Positions 1 through 6,034 of a stretch of DNA of 9,388 nucleotides are shown here, in pieces. Location: assembly GCA_030628325.1 (NCBI GenBank), contig DAOVRB010000021.1, positions 1 to 9,388 on the forward strand, written 5' to 3'. Position numbers and translations under genes: made by a program. Under the pieces are notes generated by a model, which saw only the letters and a list, made by a program, of their open reading frames with translations, searched no databases and was not told the DNA's origin. This DNA is from Methanomicrobiaceae archaeon (GTDB lineage: Archaea; Halobacteriota; Methanomicrobia; Methanomicrobiales; Methanomicrobiaceae). The stretch's first letter is position 1; each line of letters begins with the position of its first letter.

Positions 1-765
1 AAAACTGCCGGAGAAGTCGCTACCTCTGTTATTTCTGAGGAAGAAAAGGCAAAACTAGTTGCCGAGGAGCGTGAAAAATGGGAAAAAGAACAGCGTGATC
101 TGGAAATGGCTGAAAAATCCAGAAAATTTGAAGAGACAGAGGCTGAGAAGAAAGCCAAAGAAGAGAAGCTTGAGAAGGAGCGGGTAAAAAAGGAAGAGCA
201 GGAAAAGTTTGAGGCAGAAAAAGCGAAAGAGAAAGCAGAATGGGAAAAAGAGTTCCGGGTCAAAGAAAAGGCTGAAGAGAAAATTAAAAAGCCGGGTCAT
301 CTTAAGAGGAATCTGGTTATACTGCTGCTGGTTTTGGTTGTAGTAGCAGGTGCAGCTATTGCTACGTTTAAGATGGACCCGGCACTCCCTGCCACAGGTA
401 ATTCATTCCCATATACAACAACATATGATGTCCTGTTTCCGCAGGGCCAGTCTGTAAACTTTGCAGGCACATACATTACAGCGGCAGGCACCGGTGACAA
501 AGTCATTGTGACTGCAGGCGGCGGGCAGGGTACAGAAATGACTGTTGGTGAGACGAGGACATTTTCGCAGCCAAAACGTGTCATCGTAAAAATATTCGGG
601 ATAACTTTCATTGATACAGATTATATGGTAGATTCTGAATTCCGCGGTTATGTGCCTTCAGAAGGGAAGAATGATTTCTATATGACTTTTAAAACCTCAA
701 AGCAGGTTCCGCAGGGTCTTATAGATATGTTGATCCCAAAAGAGGTCAACGCCAGACCAATCTGA
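1..765 (+). CDS. Coiled-coil/single-span membrane protein, 5' end missing
   Basis: The frame is open from the first base to a TGA at 763-765, giving 254 visible residues, so the true start lies before the window. The Met at 106 is internal and nothing favours it as a start. Residues 12-98 are almost entirely Glu, Lys, Ala and Arg, the pattern of a long charged helix or coiled coil. Residues 104-123 form one clear membrane span, preceded by basic residues (KKPGHLKR), so the helix should lie in the cytoplasm and the C-terminus outside. Residues 124-254 contain many Thr, Val, Phe and Gly and look beta-rich, with no motif I recognise. I cannot assign a function. The gene converges on truA and appears to end a transcript here. 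Its membrane topology is inference from the positive-inside rule. Confidence 0.85.
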   Translation, partial: KTAGEVATSVISEEEKAKLVAEEREKWEKEQRDLEMAEKSRKFEETEAEKKAKEEKLEKERVKKEEQEKFEAEKAKEKAEWEKEFRVKEKAEEKIKKPGHLKRNLVILLLVLVVVAGAAIATFKMDPALPATGNSFPYTTTYDVLFPQGQSVNFAGTYITAAGTGDKVIVTAGGGQGTEMTVGETRTFSQPKRVIVKIFGITFIDTDYMVDSEFRGYVPSEGKNDFYMTFKTSKQVPQGLIDMLIPKEVNARPI

Positions 766-783
766 TTCAGTATGAAAATGACG

Positions 784-820
784 ATTGCCATTTAACATGG
801 AAGTGGCAATTACCACTTTC
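784..820. terminator. Overlapping inverted repeats between convergent genes
   Basis: Two overlapping inverted repeats sit in the 93-base gap between the membrane protein gene and truA. One pairs 784-790 (attgcca) with 804-810 (tggcaat). The other pairs 801-806 (aagtgg) with 813-818 (ccactt) around a six-base loop. They share bases, so only one can form at a time. The position fits a transcript end for one or both genes, but no strong T-run follows, so the terminator call is weak. Confidence 0.3.
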
Positions 821-858
821 ATCACACAGTGCCTGACACAACACTGGCCATGCACGTT

Positions 859-1638
859 TCAGAGAATCTCAGTCACTTTTTTCAGGCAGGCGTATTTTTT
901 CCGTATCTGAAAGAGATATTTACTATCTTTTTCATAAACGGCCATTGGTGTAAACTCGATATTATACTTGGAATCCCAGAAGACAAGCCCTTCAGCTGGT
1001 GCAACAGGCAGTCTCGGTCCGTCTGTACTGTTTAGAACTGTGCTGATATTTTCGTTCGTCATTCTGTGTGATCCCACTTCTAAAAGAGCGTATGAGATAC
1101 ATCTCACCATGTTCCAGAGGAAACTGTGCCCGGTGATTTCAAGTAATAAAAAATCGTCTTCTTCAAACACGTCTGAGGAGAGGATAGTTTTTTTTGGATT
1201 GTTCTCTTCCGGTTTTGAAAAACGCGTGAAATCATGTGTACCCTCAAACAGCCGCGCGGCATTTTTCATCTTTTCAGCATCCAGTGCAGTGTCATAAAAA
1301 TAATACCTGTACGTCCGCGTGAGTGCGTCAGATCTCGGGTGAAATGTATCATCCACTTCTGTCCATCCTGTGCACCAGCAGTCTACCGGGAGTTTTCTGT
1401 TTATAGCTGATATGGCCCTTTTTGGGTGCTCAGTTGTAAATGCACATACCTGTCCCCTGGCGTGTACACCCCTGTCTGTTCTCCCTGAAAACGCAAATCT
1501 GGCAGTCTTTCTGTCAGAAAAAAGGTTTAACTCCATGCAGGCATTCAGGAATTCGCCTTCAACTGTTCTTAAGCCTGGCTGCATCTGAAGGCCGTAAAAG
1601 TGAGTTCCGATATATGATACACGAAATGCAAGTCTCAT
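859..1638 (-). CDS. truA: tRNA pseudouridine synthase A
   Basis: TruA converts uridines 38-40 of the tRNA anticodon arm to pseudouridine in the cytoplasm. The 259-residue product has the family's hallmark motif SGRTDRGVHA at residues 51-60, whose D55 is the catalytic aspartate. Other family landmarks are RTYRYYFYD, FEGTHDF, the FLWNMVR stretch and APAEGLVFWD near the C-terminus. Its length is usual for archaeal members. The ATG at 1638 overlaps the stop of the upstream PHP gene as ATGA, which suggests translational coupling, and I see no separate strong ribosome binding site. The two genes therefore form a minus-strand operon. The pairing of a tRNA modification enzyme with a PHP phosphoesterase has no obvious shared pathway. 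Confidence 0.95.
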   Translation of the reverse strand: MRLAFRVSYIGTHFYGLQMQPGLRTVEGEFLNACMELNLFSDRKTARFAFSGRTDRGVHARGQVCAFTTEHPKRAISAINRKLPVDCWCTGWTEVDDTFHPRSDALTRTYRYYFYDTALDAEKMKNAARLFEGTHDFTRFSKPEENNPKKTILSSDVFEEDDFLLLEITGHSFLWNMVRCISYALLEVGSHRMTNENISTVLNSTDGPRLPVAPAEGLVFWDSKYNIEFTPMAVYEKDSKYLFQIRKKYACLKKVTEIL

Positions 1639-2303
1639 TTACGATGAACCCGTCGTGTAATCTTTCTCTTTGTGTTTTTCATTGACTGGTGTGTGTATGT
1701 TCTGAGAGGAGTCATCCTGCCGGTTGCCCTGGTTTTCCCGTCACGGATTGCCTGTAGTATTGATTCAACATCCGGCTCTGCGTCTATAAGTGTAATGCCA
1801 TAACCCACAAAACGTGCATTGTGCGCGTCACTTCCGCCAATACATGGTTTCCCAAACAGTTTTGCCTCTTTGGCAGCCTTTTTGTTTGCTGAACCTGTAA
1901 TGTAGCGGCTGTTAAAAGATTCTACGGCATCAACAGCTTCAATTGCAGATTTCACTTTCAGTGCCACCCCGTGCCGCCATTTATGATATGGATGTGGAAG
2001 GGTGAGTACAGCCCTCAGGCGGCGGGCAGATTTTACAGTGTCGATAAAATCCATCCCTTGTGGTATGGTTTCGGTGATTCCAAGTGCAATAAGGTGACCC
2101 TGTCTGGTTGAAATTTCAATTCCCGGAATTATTATTATTTTTGTATTAAGGGTGAGTGCGTATTTTGCTCCTTCTGTTGTATCGTGGTCAGTAATTGCAA
2201 TAGCATCAAGTCCCGCCTCTTCTGCTTTTGCAATAATTTCTTCCACACTGCTCTCACCGTCAGGTGAAAAATTCGTGTGGATATGCAGGTCACATCTCAA
2301 CAT
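1635..2303 (-). CDS. PHP-domain metal-dependent phosphoesterase
   Basis: The 222-residue product is a stand-alone PHP (polymerase and histidinol phosphatase) domain, a metal-dependent hydrolase fold acting on phosphoesters. The metal-binding motifs appear in order: DLHIHT with H7 and H9, TDHDT at residues 39-42, GIEIS with E63, HPYH with H104 and H107, VESFN with E128, and GSDAH with D159 and H161. No polymerase or other domain is attached. Small relatives include phosphatases and nucleases such as the TrpH/RNase AM group, but the substrate cannot be read from the sequence. The C-terminal tail is basic (KNTKRKITRRVHRK), which could mean nucleic acid contact. The ATG at 2303 is the first start after an in-frame TAA 12 bases upstream. 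The AGGTG at 2321-2326 (minus strand) lies too far away to be a normal ribosome binding site. Confidence 0.9.
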   Translation of the reverse strand: MLRCDLHIHTNFSPDGESSVEEIIAKAEEAGLDAIAITDHDTTEGAKYALTLNTKIIIIPGIEISTRQGHLIALGITETIPQGMDFIDTVKSARRLRAVLTLPHPYHKWRHGVALKVKSAIEAVDAVESFNSRYITGSANKKAAKEAKLFGKPCIGGSDAHNARFVGYGITLIDAEPDVESILQAIRDGKTRATGRMTPLRTYTHQSMKNTKRKITRRVHRK

Positions 2304-2346
2304 CAGATCATATTATTTTTCACCTTTAGGATTATTAATTGAAGCT
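2304..2346. promoter_or_regulatory. Compact divergent promoter region
   Basis: Only 43 bases separate the starts of the PHP gene (-) and the dihydropteroate-synthase-like gene (+). The sequence is very A/T-rich. The stretch catattattttt at 2309-2320 is a possible TATA box for the plus gene, and attattaatt at 2331-2340, read on the other strand, one for the PHP gene. Each lies about 25-35 bases before its start, so transcripts would be leaderless or nearly so and the two promoters would overlap. TATA assignments are by eye. Confidence 0.4.
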
Positions 2347-3759
2347 ATGCGTATTCTTCTTCCCACCGGTGAGATGACCTGTCAACTTGTCAGGGACGCG
2401 GCCGTGGGTTATCCGGCTGATGTAGTGGTAACGGGCAGGATTGCTTCATTTCTCACTCCTGTGCAGCTAAAAAAACTTGTCTGCTGTGGGTTATATGATA
2501 TGGTGATTGTATCGGGGATGTGCACGGCCTCTTTTGAGGACGTGGAAACGGAGTGCGGAGTTCCTGTATTTCGTGGTCCGCGCCATGCGGCAGATCTCCC
2601 AATCTTCCTCCCCCTGATAGGGAAGGTGGAATTGTCACGGACTATTCCTGCGGATGACTTTCTCGGTGACCAGCGGAGGGCTGAGGCACGTGGAAAACTG
2701 GAATCAATGGAAGAGTCAGCCAGTGCAGATTTTCATCTGGGTGCACTTAAAATCGGCGGTGACTCAAGGATAAAGGTGCTTGCCGAGGTAATGGATGCAC
2801 ACAGGCATGATGATCTTTTGGGAGTTGTAACAGAGTATTTCAAATCCGGTGCGGATATTGTGGATATCGGGTTTGGTTTTGACGCTACTCCTGATGATGT
2901 GAGGAGGTGTTTTTCTGAACTTGAGGATGTACGCGGACCGCTCGCAATTGACTCGCAGGATCCTCTCCTCATCCGGGCTGCGCTTGGCAGTGTTGATCTG
3001 ATTCTTTCTTTACATGAGGGAAATCTGCCTGTTATTGGGGAGGAGGTGGGGAAATCCGAAACTGCGGCGGTGATTGTTCCGAATGAAACTGGATTATCTG
3101 AAAATATTGCTGCTGCAGAGTCTGCGGGCATTAAGAGGATTATTGGCGATCCGCTTCTCCAGCCTGTGGGTTCCGGGCTTGTTAAATCATTGTGCAGTTT
3201 TTCGCATCCTGGCTGGCCGCTCTTTTTTGGTGCGGGAAATGTGGCCGAACTGATTGATGCGGACTCGGTGGGGATAAACGCGCTGCTTGCAGGTCTGGCA
3301 AAGGAATGCGGTGCGGCGGTGGTTTTCACGAGCGAACACTCTGACAAGACAAGGGGTTCTGTTAAAGAGATGAGGCGTGCTGTTGAGATGATGGCACTGA
3401 TGGAGGATCGTCCGTACCCGAAGGATCTTGGAATAGATCTCTTTGAAATTAAAGAGAAGAGGCGAAGAAGGGAACCACCTCTGGATTACGTTTCGGTAGT
3501 TCGCGCCATGCCGGTTCCTGATGAGATTACATATGATCCCTGCGGCAATCTGAGGATTGGAATTGAAGGTAATATGATTGTCGCAGTACATAACGGGGTA
3601 GCGGTAAGAGGGGAAAGATGGGATGATGTATTTTACACACTCATTCAGCGTGAGAGGGTTTCGCTTCTTGATCATGCCGCGTACCTTGGAAAGGAGCTCT
3701 ACAAGGCAGAACTCTCAATACGTTTTGGAAGGAGTTTTGAACAGGACGGGAAGTTCTAA
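2347..3759 (+). CDS. Archaeal dihydropteroate synthase-like protein (probable methanopterin synthesis)
   Basis: The 470-residue product belongs to the archaeal dihydropteroate-synthase-related family. Residues 1 to about 135 form an N-terminal domain (MRILLPTGEMT start; probably DUF6513). The middle, about 135-355, is a pterin-binding TIM barrel with ADIVDIGFGFDATPDDV, LAIDSQDP, VIVPNETG, GDPLLQPVG and GAGNVAELIDADSVGINALLA. The last about 100 residues, with HAAYLGKELYKAE, look like the DUF4346 domain often attached to this family. An M. jannaschii relative has been linked to joining the pterin to the arylamine in tetrahydromethanopterin synthesis. That role here is inference from the family. 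The ATG at 2347 is chosen because the frame upstream to 2152 only mirrors the PHP gene and the family's conserved start is MRILLPTG. No ribosome binding site is visible, so the mRNA is probably leaderless. Confidence 0.85.
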   Translation: MRILLPTGEMTCQLVRDAAVGYPADVVVTGRIASFLTPVQLKKLVCCGLYDMVIVSGMCTASFEDVETECGVPVFRGPRHAADLPIFLPLIGKVELSRTIPADDFLGDQRRAEARGKLESMEESASADFHLGALKIGGDSRIKVLAEVMDAHRHDDLLGVVTEYFKSGADIVDIGFGFDATPDDVRRCFSELEDVRGPLAIDSQDPLLIRAALGSVDLILSLHEGNLPVIGEEVGKSETAAVIVPNETGLSENIAAAESAGIKRIIGDPLLQPVGSGLVKSLCSFSHPGWPLFFGAGNVAELIDADSVGINALLAGLAKECGAAVVFTSEHSDKTRGSVKEMRRAVEMMALMEDRPYPKDLGIDLFEIKEKRRRREPPLDYVSVVRAMPVPDEITYDPCGNLRIGIEGNMIVAVHNGVAVRGERWDDVFYTLIQRERVSLLDHAAYLGKELYKAELSIRFGRSFEQDGKF

Positions 3760-3766
3760 ACCCGAT

Positions 3767-3786
3767 GGTGAGTCTGAACTCTCACC
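3767..3786. terminator. Short hairpin between convergent genes
   Basis: The inverted repeat ggtgag (3767-3772) and ctcacc (3781-3786) surrounds an eight-base loop in the 22-base gap between the dihydropteroate-synthase-like gene and the stress protein gene. One arm includes the stress protein's stop codon. It may act in both directions, but it lacks a T-run. Confidence 0.3.
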
Positions 3787-4228
3787 TGACAACAAGGGTG
3801 GATATCGGACTGTTTGCAACAACGGCGGAACTGACACTTCCAAGAAGCAGCCTCCGTGCCCTGCCTTTTCCTGTTGAACCGAGAATTATCAGGTCAGCAC
3901 CAATTTCTGTTGCAAGGTCCAGTATCTCGTCTCTGGCATCGCCTATTTTGATATATGTAGTAATTTTAATGCCTGCTTCATCAGCAGTTTTTTGAACTTC
4001 CTGCATGATTTTTTCACTCTCCTCTTCAAGCATTTTTATGATCCTTTCTGTTGCAGGGTCAACTACTCCATAGTTCGGGTTAACAATTGCTGAATTGAAA
4101 TAACCCGGGGAGACAACATTCACAGCATGAACTTCAGCGTTCCAGAGGGGGGCGTTTTTCAGTGCAACCCCAAGGGCCTTCTCACCTGGTTCTGATCCGT
4201 CTATTGCTACAAGGATTCTGGCATACAT
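3782..4228 (-). CDS. Universal stress protein, UspA family, ATP-binding type
   Basis: The 148-residue product is a single Usp domain. It starts with the family's first strand and ATP contact (ILVAIDGS, D10) and ends with the ATP-binding signature G-x2-G-x9-G-S formed by G117, G120, G130 and S131, followed by SPISTLVV. This places it with the ATP-binding members rather than the UspA type that lacks the motif. Such proteins are soluble, usually dimers, and used in stress or energy-state responses, but no partner can be read from the sequence. The ATG at 4228 has a good ribosome binding site (AGAGGT, plus-strand 4236-4241, seven bases away). The gene stands alone, convergent with the dihydropteroate-synthase-like gene. 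The 238-base upstream region is shared with the divergent JAMM gene. Confidence 0.93.
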   Translation of the reverse strand: MYARILVAIDGSEPGEKALGVALKNAPLWNAEVHAVNVVSPGYFNSAIVNPNYGVVDPATERIIKMLEEESEKIMQEVQKTADEAGIKITTYIKIGDARDEILDLATEIGADLIILGSTGKGRARRLLLGSVSSAVVANSPISTLVVR

Positions 4229-4241
4229 GGTAATTACCTCT
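4229..4241 (-). promoter_or_regulatory. Ribosome binding site with palindrome before usp
   Basis: AGAGGT on the minus strand (plus 4236-4241) fixes the stress protein start at 4228. It overlaps a perfect ten-base palindrome, ggtaattacc (4229-4238), that ends directly at the start codon. The palindrome may be chance or a small control hairpin. Confidence 0.55.
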
Positions 4242-4308
4242 GGTTTTCTACTTCACTGTTATCCTGAAAAAAGGTTGCCCTTCAGAGCCTGTCAAATCAG
4301 ATTTTTCC

Positions 4309-4331
4309 GGATAAATATACTTATTATACTC
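4309..4331 (-). promoter_or_regulatory. Possible promoter of usp
   Basis: An A/T-rich stretch contains ataaatata (4311-4319), which reads tatatttat on the minus strand and resembles an archaeal TATA box. It would start transcription about 60 bases before the gene, consistent with the leader that carries the ribosome binding site. It was chosen by eye. Confidence 0.35.
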
Positions 4332-4466
4332 AGTCTGCAAAGCAACATAGTTACATTATTGATTACGACTCATATTGGCCGGTTTGACTGGCTCTTTTTT
4401 GATAGTGTATGATTCTGTTGATGAAAACCCATATCAATTCCTTTCTTAAACATATCATGACAAGCA

Positions 4467-4838
4467 ATGATTGTGAAGGGTATAAGGGAAGAACTGCTGG
4501 ATCTGCTGATACGTCTCGGAGAGAGTACTCATCCACGGGAGTTTCTGGTTATTTTAAAAGAGCGTGATGGTATAATTGAAGAGCTTGACCTTGTGCCAGG
4601 GACAATCAGCAGGCCGTCAAGTGCCAGTTTTTCACCTGAAATGCTCCCGCTGGATCTCCATAAGGCCGGGAGTGCACATTCTCATCCGAGCGGTCCTCTG
4701 AGACCCTCTGATGCCGACCTCCGTTATTTTTCATCTATGGGGCGTTATCACATTATCGTTGGCCCACCATATACGAGAGCTGACTGGCGCTGTTTTACAG
4801 CAAAAGGTGAACCCTGTGAACTGGAGGTGATCCCATGA
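4467..4838 (+). CDS. JAMM/MPN+ (Mov34-Rpn11-like) metalloprotease domain protein
   Basis: The 123-residue product is a minimal JAMM domain, the zinc isopeptidase fold of Rpn11 and of the archaeal enzymes that remove ubiquitin-like SAMP tags. The full metal signature is present: E24 (PREFLVIL), then H71-x-H73-x7-S81-x2-D84 in HSHPSGPLRPSDAD, so the protein should be catalytically competent. It has no added domains. The ATG at 4467 is the first in frame after a TGA at 4458-4460, and it has no evident ribosome binding site. The gene overlaps ribL by ATGA and the two should be co-translated. Possible roles are release of ubiquitin-like tags, sulfur-carrier processing, or another peptide or amide cleavage. 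The substrate cannot be decided from sequence. Confidence 0.88.
   Translation: MIVKGIREELLDLLIRLGESTHPREFLVILKERDGIIEELDLVPGTISRPSSASFSPEMLPLDLHKAGSAHSHPSGPLRPSDADLRYFSSMGRYHIIVGPPYTRADWRCFTAKGEPCELEVIP
4823..4830 (+). promoter_or_regulatory. Strong ribosome binding site for ribL
   Basis: ggaggtga lies four bases before the ribL ATG and inside the end of the JAMM gene. It is the strongest ribosome binding site I found in the window and supports efficient internal initiation in a shared mRNA. Confidence 0.85.
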
Positions 4839-5272
4839 GATGTATTGTTGCAACAGGAACTTTTGACATACTGCACCCGGGCCATGTGTATTATCTTGAA
4901 CAGTCCCGTGCCCTTGGAGATGAGCTTCATGTGATTGTTGCCCGTGATGAAAATGTAAAGCATAAACCGAAACCTGTAGTGTCTGAAAACCAGAGGCTGA
5001 AGATGGTCCAATCACTGAAAGTTGTGGATTACGCCCGACACGGTGACCCTGATGATATGTTCATTCCGATTATTGATATTGACCCTGCAGTGATCACACT
5101 TGGTTTTAACCAGTTCTTCTCTGAGAAGTTACTCGAAGAGAAACTCAAAAAGAGGGGTATTGATGCTGAAGTTGTGAGGGTTGGTGCGTATCAGGGTGAG
5201 GGTTTCTGCAGTTCAAGGGAAATTATGGGGCAGATCTTAATGAGGCGCTGTAAGGATACAGACAAGCTGTAA
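4835..5272 (+). CDS. ribL: FAD synthetase (archaeal RibL)
   Basis: RibL is the archaeal FMN adenylyltransferase: it transfers AMP from ATP to FMN to make FAD. The 145-residue product is a cytidylyltransferase-like nucleotidyltransferase. It has TGTFDILHPGH at residues 7-17, including the HxGH nucleotide motif (H14, H17), and SSREI at 126-130 at the position of the family's second ATP motif. C125 and C139 match the C-terminal cysteines that make the M. jannaschii enzyme air-sensitive. A related glycerol-3-phosphate cytidylyltransferase role is the main alternative, but CSSREI and the flavin genes nearby favour RibL. Its start overlaps the JAMM stop as ATGA with a strong ribosome binding site. 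After the stop there is a weak tacag/ctgta hairpin (5257-5271). Confidence 0.87.
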   Translation: MRCIVATGTFDILHPGHVYYLEQSRALGDELHVIVARDENVKHKPKPVVSENQRLKMVQSLKVVDYARHGDPDDMFIPIIDIDPAVITLGFNQFFSEKLLEEKLKKRGIDAEVVRVGAYQGEGFCSSREIMGQILMRRCKDTDKL

Positions 5273-5361
5273 AAGTACAGACAGAGGCGAAGTGGACAAT
5301 ATAGTGGAACATAACGTGGAAAATGAGAACAAATATTCTGAATTGCAGATGTAAAGATGCT

Positions 5362-5386
5362 TAATTAGTGTAGGTCTAACTAATTA
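5362..5386 (+). promoter_or_regulatory. Perfect inverted repeat over the promoter of the Cys-rich gene
   Basis: taattagt (5362-5369) and actaatta (5379-5386) form a perfect eight-base inverted repeat with a nine-base spacer. It covers the only TATA-like sequence before the Cys-rich gene and ends just before the duplicated ribosome binding site. This is the usual place for an archaeal repressor site, though a hairpin in the mRNA leader is equally possible. Confidence 0.45.
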
Positions 5387-5388
5387 TT

Positions 5389-5411
5389 ATTCCAGAGGAA
5401 ATTCCAGAGGT
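5389..5411 (+). repeat. Twelve-base tandem duplication carrying two ribosome binding sites
   Basis: attccagagg occurs at 5389-5398 and again at 5401-5410, a 12-base tandem duplication. Each copy carries an AGAGG motif. The second, AGAGGT at 5406-5411, lies ten bases before the ATG at 5422 and is the likely working site. It rules against the TTG at 5413, which would leave only one base of spacing. Confidence 0.6.
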
Positions 5412-5421
5412 ATTGAGATTC

Positions 5422-5610
5422 ATGTCTGCTAATAAACAATATGAGGAAGTTATCTGCTGTCACTGTGAGGGTGCCGGTTGTATATACTGTGATAAAAAGG
5501 GTAAAGTGTTTGTACTGAAACCTGTAAAGAAGTGCTCGTACTGTGATGGGGACTGCTGCATACTCTGTGGGTATACCGGCTGGGAAAAGCCGAAAGGGAA
5601 ATATGACTGA
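5422..5610 (+). CDS. Small protein with two tandem Cys4 motifs (putative zinc protein)
   Basis: The 62-residue product has ten cysteines. Two halves repeat the same pattern exactly: C-x2-C-x4-C-x2-C at C12, C15, C20, C23 and again at C38, C41, C46, C49. Each has a Gly two residues after the second Cys and a further Gly four residues after the last Cys (G27, G53). The pattern recalls half of a DnaJ-type CxxCxGxG zinc finger and predicts two zinc sites, or possibly iron. There is no membrane segment or signal peptide. The ATG at 5422 is chosen over an in-frame TTG at 5413 because of ribosome binding site spacing. It lies between the ribL and ribB/rbkR genes with its own leader. I do not recognise the gene. 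RNA or protein binding is only a guess. Confidence 0.75.
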   Translation: MSANKQYEEVICCHCEGAGCIYCDKKGKVFVLKPVKKCSYCDGDCCILCGYTGWEKPKGKYD

Positions 5611-5857
5611 TCTGAGTTATCGGTGATTTTTGTTATTATAGAATTCAAATGTATTATTTCAAAGCTGCAGCAGTATCTTTCAGGGAATCTTTTGTTTGAG
5701 TGCAACGCGGTATTCTTTCAGGTCATTTTCTGCCGTATAATTAATCAGGGTAATACTTGCCTACAGGGTTCCGGTATATCCCTGGATGGTTGAGTTCCTT
5801 CAAATGGACCCGTCCACGCACTATCATGTAACGTCTCAAATCATCGGGCTGCATTAT

Positions 5858-5886
5858 GTTTCATATCTCAATTGTCAGGTTTCATA
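5858..5886. repeat. Direct repeat gtttcata, 21-base period
   Basis: gtttcata occurs at 5858-5865 and 5879-5886, exactly 21 bases apart, about two helical turns. Confidence 0.45.
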
Positions 5887-5893
5887 AGCAGAT

Positions 5894-5919
5894 GTATGAC
5901 CTTATGACCTGTCATATAC
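5894..5919. repeat. Tandem tatgacct with inverted gtcata
   Basis: tatgacct is repeated head to tail at 5895-5902 and 5903-5910. It is followed at once by gtcata (5911-5916), so that tatgac-ct-gtcata forms a six-base inverted repeat. Confidence 0.55.
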
Positions 5920-5925
5920 AATGCG

Positions 5926-5990
5926 ATGCACTACAATACCGTATAGTGCACACTACAATACATTAGAATGCACTACAACAGACTATAATG
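5926..5990. repeat. Three cactacaa direct repeats with inverted tagtgca
   Basis: cactacaa occurs at 5929-5936, 5951-5958 and 5971-5978, with periods of 22 and 20 bases. The first two copies share cactacaatac, and the first and third share atgcactacaa. tgcacta (5927-5933) also pairs with tagtgca (5944-5950), and tagtg (5944-5948) with cacta (5951-5955). The near-21-base phasing would place the copies on one face of the helix. Confidence 0.6.
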
Positions 5991-6006
5991 CTCAGATAGG
6001 GTCTGT

Positions 6007-6023
6007 AAAAAAAGTTATTTTTT
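6007..6023. terminator. A/T hairpin at the end of ribB, probably bidirectional
   Basis: A seven-A run (6007-6013), gtta, and a six-T run (6018-6023) lie 12 bases past the ribB stop. The minus-strand transcript reads a T-run there, the usual archaeal termination signal. The plus strand also presents a T-run, for transcripts coming from the Cys-rich gene. The A and T runs can pair over six bases. Confidence 0.6.
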
Positions 6024-6034
6024 AGATTTAAGCT

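Larger units (their letters stand above)
5611..6034. other. 424-base non-coding stretch between convergent genes
   Basis: No frame of gene-like length or composition is present. Only very short frames occur, such as a 16-residue one at 5649. The first half (5611-5810) shows nothing I can name. The second half carries the repeat cluster described separately, then the A/T hairpin beside ribB. Because the Cys-rich gene ends at one side and ribB ends at the other, no neighbouring gene has its promoter here. That leaves a terminator region, an unannotated small RNA, a protein-binding site or decayed sequence. Confidence 0.6.

Noticed and set aside
2152..2346. N-terminal extension of the dihydropteroate-synthase-like frame by 65 residues
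   Set aside because: It lies antisense to the conserved PHP motifs, has Ser/Ala-rich shadow composition, and the family start MRILLPTG is at 2347.
2733..3347. 204-residue minus-strand open frame inside the dihydropteroate-synthase-like gene
   Set aside because: It is the mirror of a conserved coding region, rich in Ser and Pro, without motifs or a start signal.
5292..5354. 20-codon GTG-started frame between ribL and the Cys-rich gene
   Set aside because: Too short to support, with no clear ribosome binding site and no motif.
5413..5421. TTG start for the Cys-rich protein
   Set aside because: It leaves one base between AGAGGT and the start; the ATG at 5422 has a workable ten-base spacing.
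5926..5990. CRISPR-like array
   Set aside because: Repeats are only 8-11 bases with 12-14 base gaps, too short for a CRISPR, and there are no cas genes nearby.
5611..6034. tRNA or insertion sequence remnant in the long non-coding stretch
   Set aside because: I found no T-arm or acceptor pairing, no transposase-like frame and no terminal inverted repeats with target duplications.
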